Assembly: GCA_947504115.1 (NCBI GenBank)
Contig: CANNGH010000004.1
Span: forward strand, 372,001 to 436,000
Reading direction: 5' to 3'
Length of the DNA: 64,000 bases
Source of the DNA: an uncultured Sedimentitalea sp.
GTDB taxonomy: Bacteria; Pseudomonadota; Alphaproteobacteria; Rhodobacterales; Rhodobacteraceae
A program made the translations under genes and the position numbers. This document shows positions 44,101-52,757 of this stretch, in pieces (positions within the stretch are counted from its first letter, which is position 1; every line of letters begins with the position of its first letter). A model generated the notes under the pieces. It saw only the letters and a list, made by a program, of their open reading frames with translations. It was not told the DNA's origin and made no database searches.

Positions 44101-44278
44101 CGTCGGTCAGGGCGAGGTCGGCGTTCTTGAAGCCTTCCTCGAAGGCGCTGGTCTGCGCCTTGCGGCCGGGGTCGATGCGGTAGGTCAGGCCAGAGGTCAT
44201 GGGCTGGCCGGCGAAGCAGTCGACCACGTCGTTGACGGCATTGGTCTGATAGGGCTGGACCTTGAACTTCAGCTTCAT
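41159..44278 (-). CDS. res: Type III restriction enzyme, Res subunit
   Basis: A 1039-aa helicase-nuclease. Walker A METGTGKT has K122; motif II is LILDEPQK; motif [15 protein letters not shown]; motif V/VI region [16 protein letters not shown] and [13 protein letters not shown]. The C-terminal PD-(D/E)XK nuclease shows NPDWAISF and VAETKGTM (D...E-x-K). It starts 9 nt after the Mod gene. With Mod it should form a type III system that needs two head-to-head unmodified sites. The motifs are intact, so activity is expected. Confidence 0.9.
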   Translation of the reverse strand: MKLKFKVQPYQTNAVNDVVDCFAGQPMTSGLTYRIDPGRKAQTSAFEEGFKNADLALTDVQILENIQKVQRRQNLPVSQSLTDFTTFNAQGARVPVAATYKRDALAATRVHLDVEMETGTGKTYCYIKTIFEMNKRYGWSKFIIMVPSIAIREGVYKSLQITADHFTESYGKKARFFIYNSKRLHELESFSSDAGINVMVINIQAFNASGKDNRRIYEELDDFQSRKPIDVIASNRPILILDEPQKMEGAATMEALPKFKPLFILRYSATHRTQHNRVHRLDALDAYNQKLVKKIAVRGIQTRGLAGTNAYLYLEGIDISKKAPVARIEMEVKLKSGEIKRQLRRLEFRDDLFVESGELDQYRGFTISQIDARNDTVEFTNGVVLEAGKATRDLTERDIRRIQIRETIKAHLDKEKQLFAQGIKVLSLFFIDEVVKYRDYNEADTNGEYARVFEEEYEVLKAEYLSELAIDNEAYRTYLAGINPTRTHNGYFSIDKKTGRDIDGAIKQESDAETGKKVAVSQDVDAYDLILKKKEQLLSFDEPTRFIFSHSALREGWDNPNVFTLCMLKHSDSIVMRRQEVGRGLRLSVDQLGDRMDHPAVVHDINVLTVVASESYQDFVAGLQKEIAETLTSRPRQATEDYFAGKTLTTEHGPVEVTTAMAKQIYRYLLKNDYTDDADQIADAYHEAKATGKLSDLPDELKPHAEQVFQLIDSVFSDAQLPKVDDGRKPKTNPLNANFEKKEFQELWARINRKAVYRVEFDSAELIRKCVSALDSQLRVTPLQYTVQVGVQNDGLTDGQLRSGDGFSVTNTTTERGDSIHSLVKYDLVGKVAENSKLTRDTTATILGQIAPAVFEQFTKNPEHFISEASRIIAEQKAAMVIERLAYDEVDERYDVDIFTANQTGQDFSRATAKLKNHVYDYAITDSDVERDFVKDLDTSSEVVVYAKLPRGFLIPTPVGDYNPDWAISFKAGSVRHIYFVAETKGTMSTMKLREVEKTKIECARKFFDEISKRITADHVKYDVVTDYGKLMDLVGRAA

Positions 44279-44287
44279 GGCGCGCCC

Positions 44288-46390
44288 TCAAATCGACTTG
44301 ACGTCGGTGGTGGGCGAGAGCTGCCGGAAGATCTGTTCGACGTTGATCTTCACCGCGTCCGAGACGAAGCCATTGTCACGGAAGACGACGCGCAGAGGCT
44401 CGCGGCCTGCCAGCTCTTTCACCAGATCCTCGGTGATGCCGCGGTCGAAGCAGGCGACAAGTGCGTTGTCGTCGACGAAGAACACGGTCTTGCCCTGAAC
44501 CGTTTCGCGGCGGATGGGGAGCGTCAGGTCCACGCCCCAATCGACCAGCACTTGGAACAGCAGGTCCTCGGCAGTGCGCCCCTCCTTCACGTTGTCGACC
44601 ATGTCCAGCAGGTCGGACTGCTTCAGCTCGTCCGGGCGGTAGTAGACGTCCTTCATGTTCGAGGTATCGACCTTCAGCACCCGGAAACCGACATCGCGGT
44701 TCCAACCCGGATCGCAAGTCTCCGACAACACTGCTGCCCCGGCCTGTCTCACGCGTTCTTTCGACACTTCAGACAAGACTAGCGGTCGCCCATTCTTTTT
44801 CATGAGCTTGATCGCAGCCTGCACCGTCTTCTTCGCAGTTCCCGTAGTCGAGGCTTCTGCCTCCTGCAAATCCTCGGGGAGCTGCACCATGATGAAACGG
44901 TGATTGGTTCCATAGGTGGCATTAGCCCGGAGGACAGCTTCGGCGGTACTGGCCGATCCGGCAAAGAAGTCCATCACGAGGGCGGCACGGTCATTCGGCG
45001 TCACATATTCGATCAGCTTTGCCAACTCATCGTGATCCTTCGGGTTCGTGAAGACCTTCGCCCCCATGAGCTTGCGCAGGTATTTCACCGAGACTTGGGA
45101 TTGCTTGTAGAAATACGACCCGCGAACCTGGTTGGCGAAATCCGTTTCTTCGTCGCTGTCGTCATCGATATCGTTCGAGTCGACTTGGTTCCCATCCGCC
45201 TCTTCGGGGATTGGTCGAATATGCGCCTTTCTGAACGGCGGTTGCGTATGGTCTTCGCGAAATTCGACGAGCCCTACCTTGATTTGCCTCTGCATCTCCT
45301 GGGACGTTGAATATCTCCATCCCGCTTCGGGGACTTCGCAGGGAAGCCCTGTCACTGGGTGGATCACATCATATCGCGGCCCATCTCCACCGGGCCAAGA
45401 GATATCGCGGTCTCGCCACGGACCATTTTCGTCGACGCGCTTGTAACGCGCCCACTTTTTTGCGGGATGGCCCTTCGGCAGGTCGGAATACCATTGAGAA
45501 AGATCAGCCTCGATGGACTTGAAGTCATCACCATGAATTCCACGCAACCTGACGAATTCGGCCCAGATATCGCGCGCACCGGGCTTTTCCTCCCGCCAGA
45601 CTTCCTGCTTTTCCCGCAGCCGCGTCACGTTCTTCGCGAAGACCAGCATGTATTCGTGGCCAACGGAAAAGAACTTTGCATCGTTCTTTCGGCCTTTCTC
45701 CCAGACCAGTTGGGCCACGAAATTGGTCTCGCCAAAGACCTGATCCATCACCTTTCGGAGCGCGGCCTGTTCGTAGTCGTCGATGCTGACGAGGATGATC
45801 CCATCATCCTTCAACAGCCTCTTCGCGACCGTCAGACGCGCATAGATCATCGACATCCAGTCAGAATGATATCGACCGCGCGTATCCGGGTTCGCCACCA
45901 GACGCCCGCCTTCGGCAGTTTTCTCCCCAGCGTCGATTTCGAACTGCTCTTTGTCTGCGGTGAAGTTGTCCCGGTAGATGAAGTCCTTCCCGGTGTTATA
46001 GGGAGGGTCGATGTAGATAAGCTTCACCTGACCGAGATAGGTTTCCTGCAACAGTTTCAGGGTCTCAAGGTTGTCGCCTTCGATGAAGAGGTTCTTCGTC
46101 GTGTCGAAGTCGACGCTTTCGTCCAGTGCAGGTCGCAAGGTTTTTGACACGGGGGAGTTCGCCGTGATCAATGCCTCGCGTTTTCCCGGCCAATCCAGCC
46201 GGTACCGCTCCTGTGGGCCCTCCACGATGTGATCGCTCAGTTCCTGACGCAGCTGATCGAAGTCCACCGCCAGACGCACCGCCCCCGTCGCCTCGTCCCG
46301 CGCCTCGGTCACGCAGCCGGGGAACAGCACGCGGATCTTCGCGATGTTGTCCTGGCTCAGGTCGGGGCTGTGCATCTTCAGCTTGTCCAT
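44288..46390 (-). CDS. mod: Type III adenine methyltransferase, Mod subunit
   Basis: A 700-aa N6-adenine methyltransferase of beta class. Motif IV IDPPYNTGKDF is at 127-137, and motif I MDFFAGSASTAEAV follows near 480. The target-recognition domain lies between (about 260-440), with an acidic stretch DSNDIDDDSDEETDF. It methylates one strand of an asymmetric site and gives Res its specificity. It starts 10 nt after the DUF4391 stop. Confidence 0.92.
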   Translation of the reverse strand: MDKLKMHSPDLSQDNIAKIRVLFPGCVTEARDEATGAVRLAVDFDQLRQELSDHIVEGPQERYRLDWPGKREALITANSPVSKTLRPALDESVDFDTTKNLFIEGDNLETLKLLQETYLGQVKLIYIDPPYNTGKDFIYRDNFTADKEQFEIDAGEKTAEGGRLVANPDTRGRYHSDWMSMIYARLTVAKRLLKDDGIILVSIDDYEQAALRKVMDQVFGETNFVAQLVWEKGRKNDAKFFSVGHEYMLVFAKNVTRLREKQEVWREEKPGARDIWAEFVRLRGIHGDDFKSIEADLSQWYSDLPKGHPAKKWARYKRVDENGPWRDRDISWPGGDGPRYDVIHPVTGLPCEVPEAGWRYSTSQEMQRQIKVGLVEFREDHTQPPFRKAHIRPIPEEADGNQVDSNDIDDDSDEETDFANQVRGSYFYKQSQVSVKYLRKLMGAKVFTNPKDHDELAKLIEYVTPNDRAALVMDFFAGSASTAEAVLRANATYGTNHRFIMVQLPEDLQEAEASTTGTAKKTVQAAIKLMKKNGRPLVLSEVSKERVRQAGAAVLSETCDPGWNRDVGFRVLKVDTSNMKDVYYRPDELKQSDLLDMVDNVKEGRTAEDLLFQVLVDWGVDLTLPIRRETVQGKTVFFVDDNALVACFDRGITEDLVKELAGREPLRVVFRDNGFVSDAVKINVEQIFRQLSPTTDVKSI

Positions 46391-46400
46391 GCTCGTCCTC

Positions 46401-47150
46401 TCAATCGTTCGTCACGGCGGCGCTGGGGTGTGCCCCTGTCAGCCGCTCCAATTCCTGTTTGGCTGCGCGCAGCTCGGCATTGATGGCCACGCGCTTGTTG
46501 AATTGCTTCTCGCGCCCCAGCCGCGCCTTGATCCGCTCGACCTCACGAGTCTGCGCCTTGATCGCCTCGGCCTGCGCAATGCGCTCTTCCAGCGACACCT
46601 GGCGCTCCGCTTCGGCGGGAGTGAAGGGCGTCTGCGGTGCCTCGCCCATGCCGGTGACCAACCGGGCCGTCTGCCCGGCGACCAGCGGCTCGAGCAGCCG
46701 CTCGTACAGTGCGCCCATGCTAAGCGCCACCGGAAGCGGGGTGCGCGGCGCGTCCTCGGGTAGCCAGTCCCCCTGGAAATAGTCGCCCACCACCCAGCGG
46801 GCGCTGTCGGCCTCACTCGGCCGCTTGTAGGCCGCGCCCAGCCTGACGCGGCCGCCATGGGCTACCTCGAAGATCAGCGGAAAGGGGATGGCCTTGTCGA
46901 TGGCGCGCAACACGTCGCGGTCGAGCGTCGCGGTGCGCGCGGTGATGCGGAAGACCTGTATCTCGGCCACCTGCTTCGTCGCCGCCAGATTGACCGTCTC
47001 GGGCGCCAGCTTGTGCGACCAGACGATCTGGTCGACCTCACGCACGAAGAGGTCTTTCAGTGCCGTGTTCGCCCCGGCGTGCTCGTAGATCTTGTTCTTG
47101 GGGATCACACGGCCGAAGGCGGCGGCGCGCGGCCAGTCGTAGAGGGTCAT
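46401..47150 (-). CDS. DUF4391 family protein
   Basis: A 249-aa protein matching DUF4391 (FGRVIPKNKIYEHAGANTAL; FVREVDQIVWSHKLAPETVN; IPFPLIFEVAHGG). It has a C-terminal coiled-coil-like region (RIKARLGREKQFNKRVAINA). DUF4391 proteins are repeatedly found with helicases and type III-like restriction genes. Its ATG overlaps the helicase stop by 4 nt, so it is probably a partner of the helicase. Molecular role unknown. Confidence 0.8.
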   Translation of the reverse strand: MTLYDWPRAAAFGRVIPKNKIYEHAGANTALKDLFVREVDQIVWSHKLAPETVNLAATKQVAEIQVFRITARTATLDRDVLRAIDKAIPFPLIFEVAHGGRVRLGAAYKRPSEADSARWVVGDYFQGDWLPEDAPRTPLPVALSMGALYERLLEPLVAGQTARLVTGMGEAPQTPFTPAEAERQVSLEERIAQAEAIKAQTREVERIKARLGREKQFNKRVAINAELRAAKQELERLTGAHPSAAVTND

Positions 47151-50100
47151 GCGCCGCCCCCTTCGATGACCAGGAAGGCGATTAGCTCGAAATCGTCCAG
47201 CCCCTTGATGGTATGGGTCAGCGCCGTGGTCCGCCCGCCGCTGAACAGACTATCGATGTCCTTTTCTTCCTTCACCTCGATCATGGAGCGGATCGCGCTG
47301 GAGAGCAGGTCGGAGTAGCGGCCCATCTTGCGCCCGTCCTCGGTGCGCTCGTTGAAGATGCGGCAGACGTCGTGGATCGGCTCGATCCGCGCCTTGCAGC
47401 TGGACCGGATCAGGTCGAGCAGGCGCTTGACCTCGGTGTGGTCGGCGACGACTTGGCCGTCGTCGTCGATGTAGACCAGGTAGAAGGGGTGCAGCCGGTT
47501 CTGCTGGTTGACGTTCACGCTGTCGTGGATGTTCTTCAGCGCGAAGATGACGCCTGGCTGAAGCCCCAGCTCCGGCTGCGCGGGGACGACGGCGTGCATG
47601 CCAAAGGGCACGTTGTCGAGCTCGCCATGCTGCTTGACGTAATTGAGCAGGTCCATCCGGAAATCGTTCAGCCCGAGATCGGTGATCGAGATGCCGGCCT
47701 TTGCGTCCTCCAGCTCGATCACCTCCTCCTGCATCCGCCTCAGTTGTTCCTTGCGGTAGGCGATGTCGTTCGACTTGGCGGTGAGGACGTTGTCGTCGCC
47801 GGTGGCGGTGACGTCTGCGATCACCATCCGGTTTTCGACGCGCTCCTTGAGGTTGATGTACTCGTCGAGCGAGATATCGGGCCAGTAGTTGACCAGCTGG
47901 ATCTGGCTGTTGGGGGATCCGATACGGTCGATCCGGCCGAACCGCTGGATGATGCGCACCGGATTCCAGTGGATGTCATAGTTGATCAGGAAGTCGCAGT
48001 CCTGAAGGTTCTGGCCTTCCGAGATGCAGTCGGTGCCGATGAGGATGTCCAGCTCTCCCGGCTCGTTCGGAAGGACGATGGCCTTCTCCTTTGACCGCGG
48101 AGAAAACAGCGTCAGGACGCTTTGGAAATCGTAGGACTTCTTGAGCGTCGTCTTGGGCGGGTCCGACCCGGTGACCTTGCCGACATGCAGCCCGAGCTGT
48201 GCGGCGAAGGGCGCCAGGTTGTCGAAGAGGTAGTTGGCTGTATCGGCAAAGGCCGTGAAGACCAGAACCTTCCTGTTTCCGGGGTTCAGCGGCTCGTCGA
48301 CCTTCTGCCTGATGAGGGCGAGCAGGTGCTGGAGCTTGGCGTCGTCAGCCGGTTTGACCTTTTCCATCGAGGCGATCAGATCTTCGATTAGGACGAGGTC
48401 CGCAGCCAGGTCGTGCTTCCATGATGGCAGATCCATGTCGGCGAGGCTGATCTGGACCTTCTTTCCGACCGTGAACTCGTCGAGGCCGGAGAGGTCATCG
48501 TCCTCCGGGTCGAAGTCGCTCACTTCGGCAAGGTAGTCACTGACGCTACCGCTGCGTCCGGTTTTCTCGAAATCGCCGATCGCGTCGAGGGTGCGCGAGA
48601 TGTTGCCGCCGAGCGATCGAAGCGTGAGCCGAAACGCGGCGACCGAGCTCTCCAGGCGTTTCAGCAGGTTGGTCGTCATGAGCGCCTGAAGGCTGCGCTC
48701 TCGATCGGCCTGCCTGAGCTTGCCGCGTCCGCCCTCGACCTGCGTGTCGTAGATTTCCTCGTACTTCCGCAGGCGGCTGGGCAGGATGTAGCTGATCGGG
48801 GCGTAGACCGCGAGCTTCAGCACCGAGAGCTGCGTGAAGATGTCGTTGAACCCCATCACGTCCGACCGTTCGGTGATCGGGCGGTGATACGAGAGCGGCT
48901 TGCGCCTTTGGGGAAACTTCCCGATGTCCGTCGTGTCGTAGAAGGTTTCGATGTGCTTGCGCGACCGGGCGATGGTGACTGCGTCGAGAAGCTCGAAAAA
49001 ATCGAAATCGAGCGCTTTCAGGATCGACGCAGCGGTCCTCTCCTCTGGCGGGAGGGAAGACCATTCATTGAAGGCCTTCTGGGCTCGGCGGAAAATCTCT
49101 TCGACGCTGGCCTGTGTCTTCAGGTTCTTGCTGAGCGCTTCTGACTGCCCTTCGTAGGCAAGAGCCAGCTGGTTCCGAAGATCGTTGAACCTGTTGTTCA
49201 CCGGGGTCGCAGAAAGCATCAGAACCTTGGTCTTCACGCCGGCGCGGATGACCTTGTTCATCAGTTTCTGGTAGCGGGTCTCGCGATCCTTATAGACATC
49301 GTTGTTGCGGAAGTTGTGCGACTCGTCGATCACGACCAGATCGTAGTTGGCCCAATTCACTCGATTGAGGGGGATGCCGAATGACTCGCCGGAGGTGCGG
49401 GAGAGGTCGGTGTGGCAGAGGACGTCATAGTTGAACCGGTCCCTGGCGAAAATATTGGTGGTCAGGTTCGTGTTGTAGTTCCGCCAGTTGTCCGCGAGCT
49501 TTTTGGGGCAGAGAACGAGAACCGAGCGGTTCCGCAACTCATAATATTTGACCACCGCCAAGGCGGTGAATGTTTTGCCGAGACCGACCGAGTCCGCGAG
49601 AATGCACCCATTGTAGGTCTCGAGCTTATTGATGATGCCCGTGGCGGCGTCCTTCTGGTAGTTGAAGAGTTTGTTCCAGACCACGCTCTCCTGGTAGCCT
49701 GTCAGATCGTTCGGAAGGACGTCTTCATCGACCTCGTCGAGGAAGTCGTGGAAGATGTTGTAGAGCATCATGAAGTAGATGCGCTCGGGGGAATTCTCCT
49801 GATAAACGGACTCGATGTGCTCGCAAATGGCAGCGGTGACGTCCTTCACTTTGTCCAGGTCCGACCAGATCTGATCGAAGAGCTGAAGGTACATCTTTGC
49901 GTGTGCCGGATCATCGAAACGGGTCACGAAGTTCGAGACGGCATCACCCTTTTGGTACCCGAGATCGACTGCCGTGAAGCCGCTTATCGGCATGTAGGCC
50001 ACTTCGCCTTCAGACCCGGCGACATGCAAGAATTGCTGCATCGGCGCTTTTGTTGTGTTGGACCGGAACCTGGCCTTTTTGCGGATCCAGTCAGCGCACT

Positions 50101-50419
50101 CGCGGGCGACAGCGCGCTGAGTGAGCTTGTTGCGCAGCTGGATCTCGAATTCCGTGCCGTAGAGGCCGCTTTCGCGGCGGGCCTTTGGAATGAAGAACTC
50201 CCGACGTTCCTTCCGGAGGCGGTCGGTCACCTCGGTAGGCACGAAGGTTGGCGCCGTGAAAATGAACTGCAGGCTGTCGACCTTCGAGAGTTCGGACTTC
50301 AGAGCTTCGAACGCGTAGATCGAGAAGCAGGACGCAGCAATCCGCAAACGCGTACCCCGACCGACTGAGGCCTTCAGGTCATCCCCGAGAAGGTGAGAGA
50401 TGTTATCGATGATCTGCAT
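47147..50419 (-). CDS. SNF2-type helicase with PLD-like N-terminus
   Basis: A 1090-aa SF2/SNF2 translocase. Residues about 1-170 (RLRIAASCFSIYAFEALKSE; APMQQFLHVAGSEG) resemble the phospholipase-D-like domain placed before such helicases, but no HxK catalytic motif is seen, so it is probably inactive. Helicase motifs: ADSVGLGKTF (I), VIDESHNFRN (II), LSATPVNN (III), GTDCISEGQNLQDCDFLINY (V) and RIIQRFGRIDRIGS (VI). ATG 50419 is used; open frame upstream runs through the WYL gene. It overlaps the WYL stop by 17 nt and is the second gene of the operon. Confidence 0.88.
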   Translation of the reverse strand: MQIIDNISHLLGDDLKASVGRGTRLRIAASCFSIYAFEALKSELSKVDSLQFIFTAPTFVPTEVTDRLRKERREFFIPKARRESGLYGTEFEIQLRNKLTQRAVARECADWIRKKARFRSNTTKAPMQQFLHVAGSEGEVAYMPISGFTAVDLGYQKGDAVSNFVTRFDDPAHAKMYLQLFDQIWSDLDKVKDVTAAICEHIESVYQENSPERIYFMMLYNIFHDFLDEVDEDVLPNDLTGYQESVVWNKLFNYQKDAATGIINKLETYNGCILADSVGLGKTFTALAVVKYYELRNRSVLVLCPKKLADNWRNYNTNLTTNIFARDRFNYDVLCHTDLSRTSGESFGIPLNRVNWANYDLVVIDESHNFRNNDVYKDRETRYQKLMNKVIRAGVKTKVLMLSATPVNNRFNDLRNQLALAYEGQSEALSKNLKTQASVEEIFRRAQKAFNEWSSLPPEERTAASILKALDFDFFELLDAVTIARSRKHIETFYDTTDIGKFPQRRKPLSYHRPITERSDVMGFNDIFTQLSVLKLAVYAPISYILPSRLRKYEEIYDTQVEGGRGKLRQADRERSLQALMTTNLLKRLESSVAAFRLTLRSLGGNISRTLDAIGDFEKTGRSGSVSDYLAEVSDFDPEDDDLSGLDEFTVGKKVQISLADMDLPSWKHDLAADLVLIEDLIASMEKVKPADDAKLQHLLALIRQKVDEPLNPGNRKVLVFTAFADTANYLFDNLAPFAAQLGLHVGKVTGSDPPKTTLKKSYDFQSVLTLFSPRSKEKAIVLPNEPGELDILIGTDCISEGQNLQDCDFLINYDIHWNPVRIIQRFGRIDRIGSPNSQIQLVNYWPDISLDEYINLKERVENRMVIADVTATGDDNVLTAKSNDIAYRKEQLRRMQEEVIELEDAKAGISITDLGLNDFRMDLLNYVKQHGELDNVPFGMHAVVPAQPELGLQPGVIFALKNIHDSVNVNQQNRLHPFYLVYIDDDGQVVADHTEVKRLLDLIRSSCKARIEPIHDVCRIFNERTEDGRKMGRYSDLLSSAIRSMIEVKEEKDIDSLFSGGRTTALTHTIKGLDDFELIAFLVIEGGGA

Positions 50420-51263
50420 CGATAACCTCCCTGTTGAGAAGCACGATCTGCTGATCCTGCGGATTGCGGGCTGCCGGGTCGGTATCAAGCCCGAGACGCC
50501 TGAGCGCGTAGTACAACAGCGCACGTCGGACCTTGATCTTCGCCTTGCCGCCACGCATCCCGTAGTCGAGCGCGATGACCTTTGCCTGAGTTTCCGACAG
50601 GGCGGGGTGGGGCCCGACCTCCAGCGTGACCTCGGAATGCCAGTCGCGATCATCGTCGGCTGACGCTTCGCTCTCACGCGATCCTCGAATCTCCAGCACC
50701 CGCGAAAGCAGGAAGTCCTTGAAGCAGTCATCGGTCAGGCAGAGCGCCCGGGTGTGCCAGCGGAACCCGTCGAACGCGATGGCGTGAGGCGCGATCCAGC
50801 GCCAGCGCGGCTCGGGGCTAGACAGGGACTGGTACTTCACCTCGATCGCCTCGGACCGGCGGATGGCGCCGACAACCGAGCGAAGTGTCACCGGCTCAAC
50901 GCCGCGAACCGGCGTCGGGGCGGATGCGTAGGGTGGCAGGTCAGGGATCCAGCAATCTTCGCGCTCCAGCACATCATCGGCAACCAGGCGGATTTGGGCG
51001 AGGTAGTGCGCTGCGTCCGGCGGGCGGAACTTGCAGTCGAAGTCTGGGCCGCGGACGTAGGTCCGCGCGCTCTTGTCGTAGACCATGTTGTCCGGTGCCA
51101 GCGCGATGTAGCGGTTCAGGTCCGAGGATGCCTGGTTCACCGAGACGCCGAACTGCTGCATCACGTCGATACGATTGACGTGTCCCTCCCAGAACAGACG
51201 GAACTCGATGAACTCGAGGCGCTGCTCAATCCCCCAGCGAAGTTCGGCCTTGTCCCGGTCCAC
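50403..51263 (-). CDS. WYL-domain transcriptional regulator (BrxR-like)
   Basis: A 286-aa regulator and first gene of the operon. The N-terminus is a winged helix (LRWGIEQRLEFIEFRLFWEG, then VMQQFGVSVNQASSDLNRY), followed by a WYL domain (IEVKYQSLSSPEPRWRWIAP; HAIAFDGFRWHTRALCL) and a C-terminal WCX-like domain. This is the layout of BrxR/CapW-type repressors that control defence islands. GTG 51263 has GGGAG 7 nt upstream and gives the usual family N-terminus; TTG 51353 would add 30 basic residues over the promoter. It probably represses its own operon through the palindrome at 51344-51355. Confidence 0.85.
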   Translation of the reverse strand: MDRDKAELRWGIEQRLEFIEFRLFWEGHVNRIDVMQQFGVSVNQASSDLNRYIALAPDNMVYDKSARTYVRGPDFDCKFRPPDAAHYLAQIRLVADDVLEREDCWIPDLPPYASAPTPVRGVEPVTLRSVVGAIRRSEAIEVKYQSLSSPEPRWRWIAPHAIAFDGFRWHTRALCLTDDCFKDFLLSRVLEIRGSRESEASADDDRDWHSEVTLEVGPHPALSETQAKVIALDYGMRGGKAKIKVRRALLYYALRRLGLDTDPAARNPQDQQIVLLNREVIDADHR

Positions 51264-51343
51264 GTTGCGCTCCCGCCCAGCCCTGCGCGCACGCGAACTG
51301 TGCGCGCCCAATTTCTGGGCTTTCTTGGACCGTAGCCGTGAGG

Positions 51344-51355
51344 GATTGCGCAATC
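51344..51355. promoter_or_regulatory. Perfect 12-bp palindrome, candidate WYL operator
   Basis: GATTGCGCAATC lies 81-92 bp upstream of the WYL start, in the 120-bp gap between the WYL gene and the integrase gene. Its place and symmetry fit a site for the dimeric WYL regulator. Confidence 0.5.
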
Positions 51356-51383
51356 AATCGAAAAGGGGCGCGTCGGGGCGCGA

Positions 51384-52538
51384 TTATCCCAAGGATTGCC
51401 TGAGGTTCTGCGCCACCGCATCGGCAGCCATCCGCACCGGCTCGGCCGCCAGATGGGCGTAGCGCGCCGTGGTCTGGACCTGCGTGTGGCCAAGGAGCTT
51501 GCCGATCATCGGCAGTCCCTGACCCGAGGCGACGGCGGTCGACGCGAAGGTGTGGCGCAGGTCGTGTATGCGGACGTCCTTCACCCCGGCGCGGGCGCGA
51601 ACGCGCTGCCAGAAGGGCTGGAGATCGCTCAGGCGCTTGCCCGGCAGGGTGCCGGTGATGACCCACGGGTTCTCGTCGATGCGCTGAGCGTCGCGGAGCA
51701 GATCGACGACGGGCTGGCCGAGATGGACGACCTTGGCGCCGGACTTGGAATCCGGCAGGCGCAGGACGCGCTCGGCCAGATCGACGTATTCCCATTTCAG
51801 CGTCATGATCTCATTCAGCCGACACCCAGTCAGGATCAGCAAGCGCGCGGCGAGGATGGCCGAGGGCAGTTCGATCCCCTCTACCTCCATCTCGCGCAGG
51901 ACCTCGCCGATCCGGCGGAGTTCGGCCGCGCTGAGAAAGCGCTCGCGCTTCTCCTCGGGGTATTTCCGGATGTGCTTTCGCGGGTTGGTGCCGTCCGGAC
52001 GCAGGCCCCACATCTCGGCGAGGCTGAACATCTTCGAGACCACTTCGAGGCAGCGGTTCGCCTGATAGGGGATATGGCGGAGGTCGTGGTGGAACTTCGC
52101 CACGTCCGCCCGGGTGGTGCCCGTGACCGTCAGCTGCCCGAGCGCGGGCAGGATGAAGCGTTCGAGGTTCCGGCGATATTCCTTGGCTGTGCTGGCCTTC
52201 ACGCGGATCGCGATGTGTTCCCTGTCGAACCGCTCGGCCAGCTCCTTCACCGTGATCGCCCTGCGCCCTGCGTCCCGCTCGGCGGCGGGGTCCGCGCCAT
52301 TGCGCGCGGCGGCGACGATGGAGATGGCGCGGTTGCGCGCCTGCTCGCAGGTCAGCACCGTGCTGGGCCCGAGGCTGATCCGCCGGGACCGGCGTCCGGC
52401 GCGATACTGGACCACGTAGCCCTTGCGCCCGCTCGGCAGCACGCGCAGTCCGAAGCCGGGGATCTCGCTGTCCCAGACGAAGTATTCGGCGGGTTGGGCT
52501 TCTGCGGCGTCAACGAGGCGTTTGGTGATCCTGGGCAT
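51384..52538 (-). CDS. int: Tyrosine recombinase (site-specific integrase)
   Basis: A 384-aa integrase of the P4/DUF4102 type. The N-terminal arm-binding domain reads ITKRLVDAAEAQPAEYFVWD and IPGFGLRVLPSGRKGYVVQY; the SAM-like core-binding domain spans about 95-195. Catalytic residues are R240 (LTGCRLNE), K265/K269, H325 and R328 (IHDLRHTFAS), H351 (LLGHTQ) and Y360 (TTARYAH). All are intact. It lies 1.85 kb from a 43-bp tRNA-fMet-derived att repeat, its probable target. Confidence 0.93.
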   Translation of the reverse strand: MPRITKRLVDAAEAQPAEYFVWDSEIPGFGLRVLPSGRKGYVVQYRAGRRSRRISLGPSTVLTCEQARNRAISIVAAARNGADPAAERDAGRRAITVKELAERFDREHIAIRVKASTAKEYRRNLERFILPALGQLTVTGTTRADVAKFHHDLRHIPYQANRCLEVVSKMFSLAEMWGLRPDGTNPRKHIRKYPEEKRERFLSAAELRRIGEVLREMEVEGIELPSAILAARLLILTGCRLNEIMTLKWEYVDLAERVLRLPDSKSGAKVVHLGQPVVDLLRDAQRIDENPWVITGTLPGKRLSDLQPFWQRVRARAGVKDVRIHDLRHTFASTAVASGQGLPMIGKLLGHTQVQTTARYAHLAAEPVRMAADAVAQNLRQSLG

Positions 52539-52757
52539 GGCGCTCTTCGGTGGTTCTCTCGAAGTTCCACAGTGCTGAAGTGCGGGCGACAGTCAACGAA
52601 CACATTGAAATTGCGAAGAAAAAGGAAGTGGCTCGCATTTCCGCGCAGGGCGTTTCGGCGCGCTGGCGCGGGAAATCGACGAGCCGCGCGAATCAGAACG
52701 CAGGTTTCGAACCCGGCGGACCGCTGATAGGCTCGGGCAAAAGAAACTAGCGATCCA

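Noticed and set aside
42815-44782. A 655-aa plus-strand open frame opposite the type III res and mod genes
   Set aside because: It is an antisense shadow rich in Val, Asp and Leu with no motif, over genes with clear conserved motifs.
40215-51263. A BREX or DISARM system
   Set aside because: No brxC/pglX/pglZ-like or drmA/drmB-like genes are present; the methylase and nuclease are of type III restriction type.
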